Shown: positions 1 to 8,142, counted from the stretch's first letter. The stretch: 22,024 bases of DNA from CAG-826 sp964546565 (GCA_964546565.1 CAZJKC010000024.1:1-22024), one strand, 5' to 3'. Translations and numbers: made by a program. Notes: generated from the letters alone by a model not told the origin.

Positions 1-81
1 TTTTTTAATTTTTTCTTTCAACTATTACTAGCGGAATTTACTTTTTCAAATAACGGATATTAATTTTTTTTTGTTAAGTTA

Positions 82-110
82 TTTATATTATTGTTACTTT
101 AGGTTAAAAT
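82..110 (+). promoter_or_regulatory. Probable promoter of uvrA
   Basis: A TTTATA element (82-87, 4 of 6 to the -35 consensus) is followed after 17 bases by TAAAAT (105-110, 5 of 6 to the -10 consensus), just before the uvrA ribosome site. The surroundings are almost pure A/T, so chance matches are common. No LexA/DinR-type box (GAAC-N4-GTTC) is visible here, so SOS control is not supported. Confidence 0.4.
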
Positions 111-133
111 AAATAATTAGGATGTGATGGAAA

Positions 134-2986
134 ATGAGTAGTAAAAAAATCATTATTAAAGGAGCTCGTGAAAATAATTTGAAGAACGTTTCCTTAGAAT
201 TACCTAAGGATGCTTTTATTGTTTTTACGGGTTTATCGGGATCAGGGAAATCGACTTTAGCGTTTGATACGATATATAATGAAGGTCAAAGACGATATGT
301 GGAATCGCTTAGCAGTTACGCAAGAATGTTTTTAGGCAATTTTGAAAAGCCTGATGTCGATTCAATTGATGGATTATCACCAGCCATTTCTATTGACCAA
401 AAGACCACATCACATAATCCACGTTCAACAGTCGGAACGGTTACAGAGATATATGATTATTTACGGCTTTTATATGCTCGTATTGGCGTACCATATTGTC
501 CAGAACATCATCAAAGAATAGAATCTTTTACACCACGACAAATTGTTGATTTTATTTATCAACAACCAGTGAATACTAGATTACAAATATTATCACCAAT
601 AGTTAAAGAAGAAAAAGGAACACATAAAGAAACATTAGCAAAATTAAAACAAGAAGGATTTGAACGAGTACGAGTCGATGGTATATTATGTCGTTTAGAC
701 GAAGTACCACCACTTGAAAAAAATAAGAAACATTCGATTGATATTGTTATTGATCGTATTATTTTAAAAGAAGAATCACGTAGCCGTATATATGAAGCTG
801 TTGAATTAGCGTTAGATTGGGCGCATGGCTATGTTATTGCTTATTTTGGTAATAACGAACGTCTTTTTAGTGAACATCATTCTTGTCCAATATGCGGATT
901 TTCGGTTCCCAAACTAGAGCCCCGTTTGTTTTCATTTAATTCCCCTTTAGGATGTTGCCCCGATTGTAATGGCTTAGGCATTAAAAGGGAAGTTGACCCC
1001 GCATTATTGGTGCCAAATCCTAACGAAACATTGAAAAGAGGGGCTATTGCATATTATAAAAACACTTGCGGAACTTTAAATATGGAATGGCAAGAGTTTT
1101 GTATATTATGTGAGCTATACCACATACCAATGGATGTATCTTATTATAAATTAACAGATGATCAAAAAAGAATAGTTTTGTATGGCTCTTTAAGAGAGCA
1201 TGAATATGAAATTAAAAGTAGTTCTGGAAATATTAATAAACGCAAAGGATTTATTGAAGGGGCTAAAAGAAAAATAGAACGTCTTTATCAAAATAGTGAA
1301 AGTGTTATAATGCGTGAATGGTATGAATCGTTTATGCGTGATCGTGTTTGTGAAACATGTCAGGGTGCGCGGCTAAATCCGCAAGTGCTTTCGGTGAGAA
1401 TTGGAGGCTTAAATATTTATGAAATGACGGAGTTATCGATATCAGACTTATTAGATTTCTTAAATAATTTAACTCTTTCACCAATGGAAGAAGAAATTGC
1501 TCGAATGATTTTAAAAGAAATAAAAGCGCGTTTATCCTTTTTAAAGAATGTAGGTTTAGATTATTTAACTTTAGCTAGAATGGCTATGACATTATCGGGA
1601 GGAGAATCACAACGAATTCGATTGGCAACGCAAATAGGTTCAAAATTAAGCGGCGTTCTGTATGTTTTAGATGAGCCCTCGATTGGATTGCATCAACGTG
1701 ATAATTCATTGTTGATTGAAACATTAATTTCTATGTGTGATTTAGGCAATACTTTGATTGTAGTTGAGCATGATGAAGATACGATGCGCGCTTGTGACTA
1801 TCTTGTCGATATTGGGCCACGTGCGGGTATTCACGGTGGTGAAATAGTAGCACAGGGTTCTATTGAAGATATTATGAATGAACCTCGTTCAATTACCGGA
1901 CAATATTTATCAGGAAAGATGTTTATCCCGGTTCCTTTGACAAGACTAAAAGGCAATGGTCATCATTTAGTGGTTAAAGGGGCTCGTTGTCATAATTTAA
2001 AGAATATTACTGTGGATATTCCTTTAGGTACTTTAACTTGTGTTACGGGTGTATCAGGATCAGGAAAATCATCGCTGGTAACCGAAATTATTTATAAGAA
2101 GTTATATCAAGTATTAAATGGTCGTCGCGATTTAATTCCTGGTGAACATGATGAAATTCTCGGTTTATCATACATTGATAAAGTGATAAATGTATCGCAA
2201 GAGCCAATTGGCAAGACACCACGTAGTAATCCTGCGACATATACGGGTGTATTCGATGAAATTAGAGAATTATTTGCTAATACGCCCGTAGCCCGTTCCA
2301 AAGGATTTGATAAAGGACGTTTTACATTTAACGCTAAAGGAGGACGATGTGAGAAATGTCAAGGCGCAGGTGTCATACGTATTCCGATGAACTTCTTGCC
2401 GGATGTTTATGTTAAGTGTGATCAATGTGGCGGTACAAGATATAATGAAGAAACTTTATTAGTTACTTATAAAGGAAAGACTATTTACGATATCTTAGAA
2501 ATGACCATTGAAGATGCTTGTATCTTCTTTGAAAATACTCCTTCTATTGCGAGAAAATTAAGTATTTTAAAGAGCATTGGATTAGGATATGTGAAACTCG
2601 GACAAAACGCTACCACGCTTTCTGGCGGCGAAGCACAAAGAATAAAGCTCGCTTATGAACTTCAAAAAAAGCCAACAGGACAAACTTTATATATATTAGA
2701 TGAACCCACTACCGGATTGCATATTGATGATATTTCAAGGTTATTAGAAATTTTACAATCAATGGTTAATAATGGTGATACAGTATTGGTTATTGAGCAT
2801 AATCTTGATGTTATAAAAGTAGCCGATTATATTATTGATTTAGGACCAGAAGGTGGGAATAAAGGCGGTAATATTGTGGTGTGTGGAACACCGGAAGAAG
2901 TTGCAGCGTGTGATCAATCTTATACTGGACATTATTTAAAAGATGTCTTATTAAAAGATCGTAAGCGGCGTGGCTTAGTTGAATAA
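134..2986 (+). CDS. uvrA: UvrABC excinuclease subunit A
   Basis: DNA-damage recognition ATPase of nucleotide excision repair; UvrA dimers scan DNA with UvrB and hand over lesions for UvrC incision in the cytoplasm. The 950-residue length is normal. Both ABC halves are intact: Walker A GLSGSGKS (33-40) and GVSGSGKS (639-646), signatures LSGGESQR (487-494) and LSGGEAQR (829-836), and Walker B LDEP (512-515 and 855-858). Zinc-ligand cysteines include C251/C254 in the first half and C739/C742 and C762/C765 in the second, the module that contacts damaged DNA. The ATG is fixed by AGGATGTGAT at 119-128, one mismatch from the ideal anti-16S sequence. uvrB, the usual neighbour, would have to lie outside the window. 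lgt follows after 45 bases with no terminator seen, so co-transcription is possible. Confidence 0.98.
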   Translation: MSSKKIIIKGARENNLKNVSLELPKDAFIVFTGLSGSGKSTLAFDTIYNEGQRRYVESLSSYARMFLGNFEKPDVDSIDGLSPAISIDQKTTSHNPRSTVGTVTEIYDYLRLLYARIGVPYCPEHHQRIESFTPRQIVDFIYQQPVNTRLQILSPIVKEEKGTHKETLAKLKQEGFERVRVDGILCRLDEVPPLEKNKKHSIDIVIDRIILKEESRSRIYEAVELALDWAHGYVIAYFGNNERLFSEHHSCPICGFSVPKLEPRLFSFNSPLGCCPDCNGLGIKREVDPALLVPNPNETLKRGAIAYYKNTCGTLNMEWQEFCILCELYHIPMDVSYYKLTDDQKRIVLYGSLREHEYEIKSSSGNINKRKGFIEGAKRKIERLYQNSESVIMREWYESFMRDRVCETCQGARLNPQVLSVRIGGLNIYEMTELSISDLLDFLNNLTLSPMEEEIARMILKEIKARLSFLKNVGLDYLTLARMAMTLSGGESQRIRLATQIGSKLSGVLYVLDEPSIGLHQRDNSLLIETLISMCDLGNTLIVVEHDEDTMRACDYLVDIGPRAGIHGGEIVAQGSIEDIMNEPRSITGQYLSGKMFIPVPLTRLKGNGHHLVVKGARCHNLKNITVDIPLGTLTCVTGVSGSGKSSLVTEIIYKKLYQVLNGRRDLIPGEHDEILGLSYIDKVINVSQEPIGKTPRSNPATYTGVFDEIRELFANTPVARSKGFDKGRFTFNAKGGRCEKCQGAGVIRIPMNFLPDVYVKCDQCGGTRYNEETLLVTYKGKTIYDILEMTIEDACIFFENTPSIARKLSILKSIGLGYVKLGQNATTLSGGEAQRIKLAYELQKKPTGQTLYILDEPTTGLHIDDISRLLEILQSMVNNGDTVLVIEHNLDVIKVADYIIDLGPEGGNKGGNIVVCGTPEEVAACDQSYTGHYLKDVLLKDRKRRGLVE

Positions 2987-3031
2987 TGATAAAAAAAGTG
3001 CTATTTTAAACATACAAAAGGGGGCTATTTT

Positions 3032-4525
3032 ATGGAAATAACTAATGTTAAAAAAGAACATGAAAAATATATTAGCTGGTTTTGGACTATTATTGCATTT
3101 CTATTCCCAGTTAGCGAATATATGTTTTATAATATGTGGGATAAGGATTATGAAAAGACCACAAAAAAAACAAAATTATCATCAATTATCGGTGCTTGTA
3201 CACAAGTATTATTAATAATTATTTTGTCATGTCTTTTATCTTTTAGTTCTTCTTTTCTTTTAGGAACATTAACAACGCGTTCCTTTTTATTCTATGTGAG
3301 TTTATTCTATAGTTTAGAAAGCGCTAGCGGGCTTATTTTTGCTCATGTATTATATGTTAATAATCCTATGAAAACAGAAAATAAAATTTATAAACTATTT
3401 CGTTATTTATTTATAGCGTTAACTACTATTTTTGGTGTTTTAGCAGTTTATGAAATGGATGCAGTTATTATTGATATTCCTAAAGGAATTCCTTTTGATT
3501 CGCAAAGTCCAACGATAGCGTTTTATGCAATATTTATTTTATTTGGGGCAGCGATGTCATATTTAATTGCGTCTAATAAAATTCATAAACTTGGTGGCCC
3601 TCGTGATATGTTAGAAGTGGTATTTTATATTGCTTTTCCTTTAGGTATTGTGGGAGCACGAGCCTGGTGGGTTATTTCCGAATGGAATCGTTCTTTAGCG
3701 GGCAGCCATACTTTTTGGGATATCATTAATATTCGTAATGGCGGATTAGCTATTCAAGGTGGTGTTCTTTTTGGCGCATGGGTTGGAGTTTGGCATTTAA
3801 TTGAAAAAAGACGCAGTATTAGTATTTTTAAATTAACAGATGCAATTGTGCCCGGTATTTTGATTGCGCAAGCTATTGGCCGATTAGGCAACTTTACAAA
3901 TGTTGAAGTATATGGTCAAGTCGCTAACGCTAGTGATTGGTGGTTTTTACCAAATGTGATTGTTAATCAATACATGAATAGTTTAGGCCATTTTGTTGTT
4001 CCTCTTTTCTTGATAGAAGGTCTTATGAATGTGTTAGGTTATTTTGTTTTAACTTATATTGTGGGCGGTTTATTAAAGAAATGGATCGAAGATGGTGATA
4101 TTTCTTTTGGCTATTTAGTATGGTATGGAACAGTGCGAATGATTATGGAGCCAATGCGTGATGAACAGTTTATCATGGGAACATCAGTGCAAATGTCAAT
4201 TGCTTTTATTGTAGCGGGAGTCTTGTGTATTATAATTAATCATTTAGTACGCTATTTAGTGAGAAACAATCAAACAAAAGTGCAAGGATTTAATTTGTGG
4301 TGTCAAAAAGTTAGTCAAAAGATGGATGAACATTCATATTATGTGAAGATTATTGGTTGCTTACCGATTATTAATGGCTTTTACTATGGTTTCTATCGGT
4401 TTATCAAAGGTCATTATTATACAGGTGTATCCTGGCTTATTTTCGGTAGCGTAATTGGCTGGATAATTGATTTGTATTCGGTTTTAACGAAAAAACCACT
4501 AGTTATGAGTGTGGCTTATGAATAA
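3032..4525 (+). CDS. lgt: Prolipoprotein diacylglyceryl transferase with N- and C-terminal membrane extensions
   Basis: Transfers diacylglycerol from phosphatidylglycerol to the lipobox cysteine of prolipoproteins in the membrane, the first step of lipoprotein maturation; substrates probably include the two lipoproteins encoded further on. At 497 residues it is far longer than the usual 270-300. The Lgt core starts near residue 155: GGLAIQGG (237-244), the signature GRLGNFTNVEVYG (283-295, with R284 and N287), and Y365/R369 with the spacing of E. coli Y235/R239. The position matching E. coli H103 is Gln (Q242). Residues 1-150 add several hydrophobic helices of unknown role. Residues about 440-485 add a hairpin with NGFYYGFYRFIKG and a WIIDLYSVL end that resembles a TM2 domain. 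The ATG follows AAAGGGGG with 7-base spacing. The gene overlaps the next by 8 bases. Confidence 0.93.
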   Translation: MEITNVKKEHEKYISWFWTIIAFLFPVSEYMFYNMWDKDYEKTTKKTKLSSIIGACTQVLLIIILSCLLSFSSSFLLGTLTTRSFLFYVSLFYSLESASGLIFAHVLYVNNPMKTENKIYKLFRYLFIALTTIFGVLAVYEMDAVIIDIPKGIPFDSQSPTIAFYAIFILFGAAMSYLIASNKIHKLGGPRDMLEVVFYIAFPLGIVGARAWWVISEWNRSLAGSHTFWDIINIRNGGLAIQGGVLFGAWVGVWHLIEKRRSISIFKLTDAIVPGILIAQAIGRLGNFTNVEVYGQVANASDWWFLPNVIVNQYMNSLGHFVVPLFLIEGLMNVLGYFVLTYIVGGLLKKWIEDGDISFGYLVWYGTVRMIMEPMRDEQFIMGTSVQMSIAFIVAGVLCIIINHLVRYLVRNNQTKVQGFNLWCQKVSQKMDEHSYYVKIIGCLPIINGFYYGFYRFIKGHYYTGVSWLIFGSVIGWIIDLYSVLTKKPLVMSVAYE

Positions 4526-5159
4526 ATATAAATATGTCTTTTTTGATTTAGATGGTACCTTAGCGGATACGGACTTGTTAGTGGTTGAAAGTTACTTACA
4601 ATTGTTTAAAAAGTATTATCCTCATCAAAAAGTTGATTTTCGCTTATTAACTTCCTTTTCAGGACCGAGTTTAAAAGATACGATTTCGACGCATTTTCCA
4701 CATGAAGATTGTCAAAAACTTATTGAGGAATTCAAGCATATTAGCGTTCCTTTATATAGCGTTTTTGCCTCTTTATATGATGATATCCCTTTATTACTTC
4801 AAGAATTAAAAGAAAAGAATATTAAGACCGCCATTATTACTTCAAAGCTACGATCAGCAACAGAAGTAACGATGAATATATTAGGACTGAATGATTATAT
4901 TGATTATGTTGTGTGTCTTGATGATGTTCCTAAACCAAAGCCTGACCCGATGGGTATGAATACTGCGATTGCTTTTTTTAACGCCAATAGGAAAGAAGTA
5001 TTATATGTTGGTGACGCATATACTGATTTATTAACGGCTCAACAAGCCGGAGTTGATTGTGCTTTAGTTTCATGGAATATTAGAGGACACTTAAATTGTC
5101 AACCACAGTATTATGTAAACAATGTACGAGAATTAATAGAGGTGATTTCTTGTGAATAA
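4518..5159 (+). CDS. ppaX: HAD-family phosphatase, PpaX type (pyrophosphatase/phosphoglycolate phosphatase-like)
   Basis: Haloacid dehalogenase superfamily hydrolase of about 213 residues, close to Bacillus PpaX (216). All motifs are present: I, FFDLDGTLADTD (nucleophile D10, acid/base D12); II, ITSK; III, KPKPDP; IV, YVGDAYTD. A helical cap between motifs I and II fits the phosphoglycolate phosphatase/PpaX group. The family includes pyrophosphatase, phosphoglycolate phosphatase and P-Ser-HPr-associated members, which sequence alone does not separate. The assignment rests on the place right after lgt, as in Bacillus hprK-lgt-ppaX; no hprK is nearby. A GTG at 4509 would add three residues; I prefer the ATG at 4518, which gives the usual short lead before the first strand and an 8-base overlap with lgt. 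It overlaps trxB by 8 bases. Confidence 0.85.
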   Translation: MNKYKYVFFDLDGTLADTDLLVVESYLQLFKKYYPHQKVDFRLLTSFSGPSLKDTISTHFPHEDCQKLIEEFKHISVPLYSVFASLYDDIPLLLQELKEKNIKTAIITSKLRSATEVTMNILGLNDYIDYVVCLDDVPKPKPDPMGMNTAIAFFNANRKEVLYVGDAYTDLLTAQQAGVDCALVSWNIRGHLNCQPQYYVNNVRELIEVISCE

Positions 5160-6078
5160 AAACAAACATCAAATAGCAATTATTGGTGCAGGGCCTGCCG
5201 GTATTTCAAGTGCCATATATATTAAAAGAGCGGGATATGAGCCGGTTATTTATGAGAATTTAGTACCAGGAGGGAAAATTAATAATACCTCAATTGTTAA
5301 TAATTATCCGGGTATTATTTCTATAAGCGGACCCGATTTGGCTTATAAATTTTATGAAGAATTAAATACCTTAAATACGCCTCTAATATCGCAAAAAGTC
5401 GAGCAAATAATTCCATATGAAGATGGTTATATAATTCATACGAATGAAGAGGATAATTTTTATCACGCCATAATTATTGCTAGTGGAACAAAAGAAAAAG
5501 AATTAAATGTTCCGGGTTTTAAAGAATTTATACATAAAGGTATTTCTTTTTGTGCTGTATGTGATGGTCCATTATATGCGCAGAAGCATGTTGCTGTTGT
5601 TGGTGGCGGTAATTCAGCTTTAGAGGAAGCTATTTATCTTTCATCTATTTGTGAAAAAGTTATTGTTATTCATCGTCATGAAACTTTTAAAGCAGATTAT
5701 ATTTTGCAAGAACAATTATCACATATTACTAATATATCTTTGGAAATGAATTCGGAAGTTATCGAAATAAAGGGTCATAATCGTGTGGAATCAATCGTTA
5801 TCCGTAATACATCAAATCAAAGTATAAAAGAACTTGAAGTAGCGGCTTTATTCCCTTATGTAGGAGCGCTAGCGAACACCGATTTTATCAATGATTTGTC
5901 ATTAACTGATGAGAAAGGATATCTTATTGTGGATAAGGATGGTCAAACTAAATTACAAGGGATATTTGGAGCTGGCGATGTTATCAAAAAAGACTTAAGA
6001 CAAATCGTTATTGCAGCTTCAGAAGGGGCTATTGCTGGAGTATCAGCGACTAAATATATGAAGAAAAACAATTATTAA
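5152..6078 (+). CDS. trxB: Thioredoxin-disulfide reductase
   Basis: FAD enzyme that uses NADPH to reduce thioredoxin in the cytoplasm. The 308-residue length is typical of low-Mr bacterial TrxB. Visible parts: FAD-binding GAGPAGIS (12-19), redox pair CAVC (C134 and C137) followed by DGP, second nucleotide site GGGNSALEEA (151-160), and FAD-contacting GAGDV near the C-terminus. The NADPH phosphate-binding motif, usually HRRxxFRA, reads HRHETFKA here (174-181), so one arginine is histidine and another lysine. This is a mild deviation that may affect NADPH preference. It starts with GTG, preceded by AGAGGTGAT at a good distance, and overlaps the phosphatase gene, implying translational coupling. 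A ferredoxin/flavodoxin-NADP reductase is less likely because the CxxC is intact. Confidence 0.94.
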   Translation: MNKNKHQIAIIGAGPAGISSAIYIKRAGYEPVIYENLVPGGKINNTSIVNNYPGIISISGPDLAYKFYEELNTLNTPLISQKVEQIIPYEDGYIIHTNEEDNFYHAIIIASGTKEKELNVPGFKEFIHKGISFCAVCDGPLYAQKHVAVVGGGNSALEEAIYLSSICEKVIVIHRHETFKADYILQEQLSHITNISLEMNSEVIEIKGHNRVESIVIRNTSNQSIKELEVAALFPYVGALANTDFINDLSLTDEKGYLIVDKDGQTKLQGIFGAGDVIKKDLRQIVIAASEGAIAGVSATKYMKKNNY

Positions 6079-6103
6079 TTATTTTAGGGAAGGAGATAAG
6101 AAA

Positions 6104-7072
6104 ATGGCGATAAATACGATATCATATACACAACAAATTAAAGAAGAGTTAGTTTCATATGAATATGATGAAATGAGTATGCGCGCCATATTATCGGCTT
6201 TTATCCAAATTAATGGGCGACTTTTGATTCAAAATAAGAAAACTTTTTTGGTTTTAGAAACCGAAAATGCCAAAATTGCGAAGTTTATTTATTTAATATT
6301 ACAAAAGCGTTATCAAATTACGCCATCTTTTGCTTATCGAAAAAAAATGAATTTTGATAAAAAAATAAGTTTTAATATTCGAATTGAGCAAAAGGTTGAT
6401 GAGATTCTCAATGATTTAGAAATATATTTTTATGAGCCTAAAGTTCATAAATCCTTTTTAAAGAAAGATGAGTACATTCGATGTTTTTTAGCAGGGGCCT
6501 TTTTAGCAGGAGGCTCATGTAATGCCCCAACTAGTTCTCATTATCATTTAGAAATATCTTCGAATGATGAAAATATGATTAATTATATCGTGAAAATTTT
6601 AAATAAAAATAAAGGTCTTGATTTTGATGCCAAAACTATCGTTAGAAGAAATCAATATGTGATGTATGTTAAAAAATCTGATCAAATAGTTAATTTTATT
6701 GCCTATATAGGAGCTTGCAATTCATGTTTAGAGTTTGAAGCGGTACGCGTCGAAAGAGATTTTATTAATAACAACAACCGATTACAAATATGTGCGAATG
6801 CAAATTATCAAAAAACAACCGCATCGGCTAAAAAACAATTAGAGGATATTTTAATTATCGAAGAATGTTTAGGTATCAAAAACATTACTAATGAAAAGTT
6901 AAAAATATTATGTCTACTAAGAAAAGAAAATGAAGATGCATCGATGGCAGAATTGGCGGAATTATTAGGACAAGAAATGGGTATAACTGTTTCAAAATCT
7001 AATATTAATCATTTAATGCGTAAAATGCATGAGTTGGCCCTTCATTTAAGAGGTAAAGATAATGACAATTGA
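6104..7072 (+). CDS. whiA: WhiA family DNA-binding regulator
   Basis: WhiA proteins join a degenerate LAGLIDADG homing-endonuclease fold to a C-terminal helix-turn-helix. They control sporulation genes in actinobacteria and affect cell division and chromosome segregation in Bacillus. The 322 residues fit the family. The central RCFLAGAFLAGGSCNAP segment (126-142) is the LAGLIDADG-like helix, followed by the conserved SSHYHLEI stretch. The C-terminal region (about 265-318, with MAELAELLG and VSKSNINHLMRKM) is the HTH. AAGGAGAT ends 6 bases before the ATG. The gene sits 25 bases after trxB, as in Bacillus except that rapZ and yvcK, normally between them, are absent. It ends in TGA, overlapping the next gene by 11 bases. 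Confidence 0.95.
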   Translation: MAINTISYTQQIKEELVSYEYDEMSMRAILSAFIQINGRLLIQNKKTFLVLETENAKIAKFIYLILQKRYQITPSFAYRKKMNFDKKISFNIRIEQKVDEILNDLEIYFYEPKVHKSFLKKDEYIRCFLAGAFLAGGSCNAPTSSHYHLEISSNDENMINYIVKILNKNKGLDFDAKTIVRRNQYVMYVKKSDQIVNFIAYIGACNSCLEFEAVRVERDFINNNNRLQICANANYQKTTASAKKQLEDILIIEECLGIKNITNEKLKILCLLRKENEDASMAELAELLGQEMGITVSKSNINHLMRKMHELALHLRGKDNDN

Positions 7073-7286
7073 AAAACAATTAGGAATGCGTATTGTATAT
7101 TTACGGCATTTAAAAAAATGGACACAAGAAGACTTAGCTTTTTATGCCCAAATAAATAAGAATTATTTATGTGATTTAGAAAATGGGAAACGGAATCCCA
7201 CTTTACAAGTTTTATCTCGTATTGCAGATGCTTTTAATATTTCTTTGGAATACTTATTTAAAGGCATTCAAAGCTTTGAAGAGTGA
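7062..7286 (+). CDS. Small XRE/Cro-type helix-turn-helix regulator
   Basis: A 74-residue single-domain protein, almost entirely an HTH_3 (lambda Cro/XRE) fold. Residues 5-66 give the pattern: LGMRIVYLRHLKKWTQEDLA (helices 1-2), the recognition region INKNYLCDLENGKRNPTL, then LSRIADAFNISLEYLF. There is no sensor domain, so it probably dimerises on DNA or with a partner. The start overlaps the end of whiA by 11 bases, and an AGAGGTAAAG-like ribosome site lies within whiA, suggesting coupling and perhaps related roles. In Bacillus the HPr-like gene crh follows whiA here; this protein is not an HPr. The 3' end overlaps convergent clpP by 19 bases. Target genes cannot be told from the sequence. 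Confidence 0.85.
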   Translation: MTIEKQLGMRIVYLRHLKKWTQEDLAFYAQINKNYLCDLENGKRNPTLQVLSRIADAFNISLEYLFKGIQSFEE

Positions 7287-7849
7287 ATCAGATCATCGAT
7301 AATGCCATATTCTTTAGCCTCTTTAGCACTTAAAAAATGGTCTCGTTCGGTATCTAAAGATATTTGCTCGATATCTTTTTTAGTGTGAAAAGCTAATATA
7401 CTATTTAATTTGTTTTTTAAATACACCAATCGTTTAATAGTTATTTCCATATCACTGACTTGACCTTCTGAACCTCCTAATGGTTGGTGAATCATGATTT
7501 CAGTATTCTCCATAGCGTATCTTTCATCGCCAGATGCTAAAAGGAAAGCAGCCATGGAAGCGCATAGGCCGATGCCAATGGTAATAATTTTGTTTGGTAC
7601 TTGTCGCATCGTATCATAAATGGCTAATCCTGCATGGACAGAGCCTCCGGGAGAATTGATATAAATAGTGATAGGGCTTTGGGGGTCTTGGGCACTTAAA
7701 AAAAGCATTTCCGACACTAATAAATTAGCAACTTCTTGATTTATTTCACCACATAGCATAATTATTCTTTCTTCTAACAATAACGAAAAAATATCCATAC
7801 TAGCACGACCATCATATCTTTCTTTGATAATCATTGGAATAACAGACAT
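7268..7849 (-). CDS. clpP: ATP-dependent Clp protease proteolytic subunit
   Basis: Serine peptidase that forms the tetradecameric barrel fed by ClpX/ClpC-type unfoldases; degrades damaged and regulatory proteins in the cytoplasm. Length 193 is standard. The catalytic triad is complete: S98 in GLCASMAAFLLASG, H121 in MIHQPLGG, and D170 in TERDHFLSA. The N-terminus (IPMIIKERYDGRASMDIFS) is the usual axial-loop and propeptide region. The start is supported by GAGGTG five bases upstream on the minus strand. It is divergent from gap across a 334-base spacer and convergent with the HTH gene (19-base overlap). No CtsR tandem heptad or CIRCE element could be made out upstream. Confidence 0.97.
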   Translation of the reverse strand: MSVIPMIIKERYDGRASMDIFSLLLEERIIMLCGEINQEVANLLVSEMLFLSAQDPQSPITIYINSPGGSVHAGLAIYDTMRQVPNKIITIGIGLCASMAAFLLASGDERYAMENTEIMIHQPLGGSEGQVSDMEITIKRLVYLKNKLNSILAFHTKKDIEQISLDTERDHFLSAKEAKEYGIIDDLIHSSKL

Positions 7850-8042
7850 AGGCTCACCTCATTATTAAAGGTAGTCTTTTTTCTTTTATTTATTCATGTT
7901 TTGTAAAAATAATTCGTTTATTCAGTTTAATTATTTCATCAGTAGGCTAAAAATTGAAATACCGCTAGCGAGATACTAATTTAAAAAATAATTTTTTTCT
8001 TTTTCAAAAAATGGTCAAGACTAATTAATGACGTTTTAAATG

Positions 8043-8074
8043 GTCTTTTTCCTATTGGAAGGTAATAAAAAGAC
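8043..8074. repeat. Nested inverted repeat upstream of gap
   Basis: GTCTTTTT (8043-8050) and AAAAAGAC (8067-8074) are perfect 8-base inverted copies. Inside them TTCC (8049-8052) and GGAA (8057-8060) form a second small inverted pair. The element lies about 40 bases upstream of the gap -35 box. It could be a protein-binding site for gap or part of the clpP control region. A transcription terminator is unlikely because no known transcript ends here. Confidence 0.35.
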
Positions 8075-8094
8075 GACTAGAAAGAAAAATATGT

Positions 8095-8111
8095 ATTTTC
8101 GTAAAGAAAAT
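8095..8111. repeat. Short inverted repeat abutting the gap -35 box
   Basis: ATTTTC (8095-8100) and GAAAAT (8106-8111) are perfect inverted copies with a five-base spacer, ending three bases before the -35 box. The position suits a regulator contacting the promoter, but in DNA this A/T-rich a 6-base arm can occur by chance. Confidence 0.25.
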
Positions 8112-8113
8112 TC

Positions 8114-8142
8114 TCAACAAATTTATAAATTTGTATTATAAT
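8114..8142 (+). promoter_or_regulatory. Promoter of the gap-pgk-tpiA cluster
   Basis: TCAACA (8114-8119, 4 of 6 to TTGACA), an exact 17-base spacer, and a perfect TATAAT (8137-8142). The start point would be near 8149, giving a leader of about 35 bases with a strong AAGGAGGG ribosome site at 8168-8175. This is the best-formed sigma-A-type promoter in the window. Confidence 0.65.

Noticed and set aside
31..40. The 10-mer GCGGAATTTA occurs here and again at 21931-21940, near both window ends
   Set aside because: Shared 10-mers are expected many times by chance in 22 kb, and the flanks do not match, so it is not evidence of attachment sites or an element boundary.
7268..7286. Overlap of the HTH gene and clpP as a sign that one is mis-called
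   Set aside because: Both reading frames keep family motifs; clpP is intact to its normal C-terminus and the HTH domain is complete, so the convergent overlap is real.
8011..8030. GGTCAA with following TAATTAATGAC, considered as a CtsR box for clpP
   Set aside because: Only one half resembles the tandem heptad and the second unit is missing; too weak to call.
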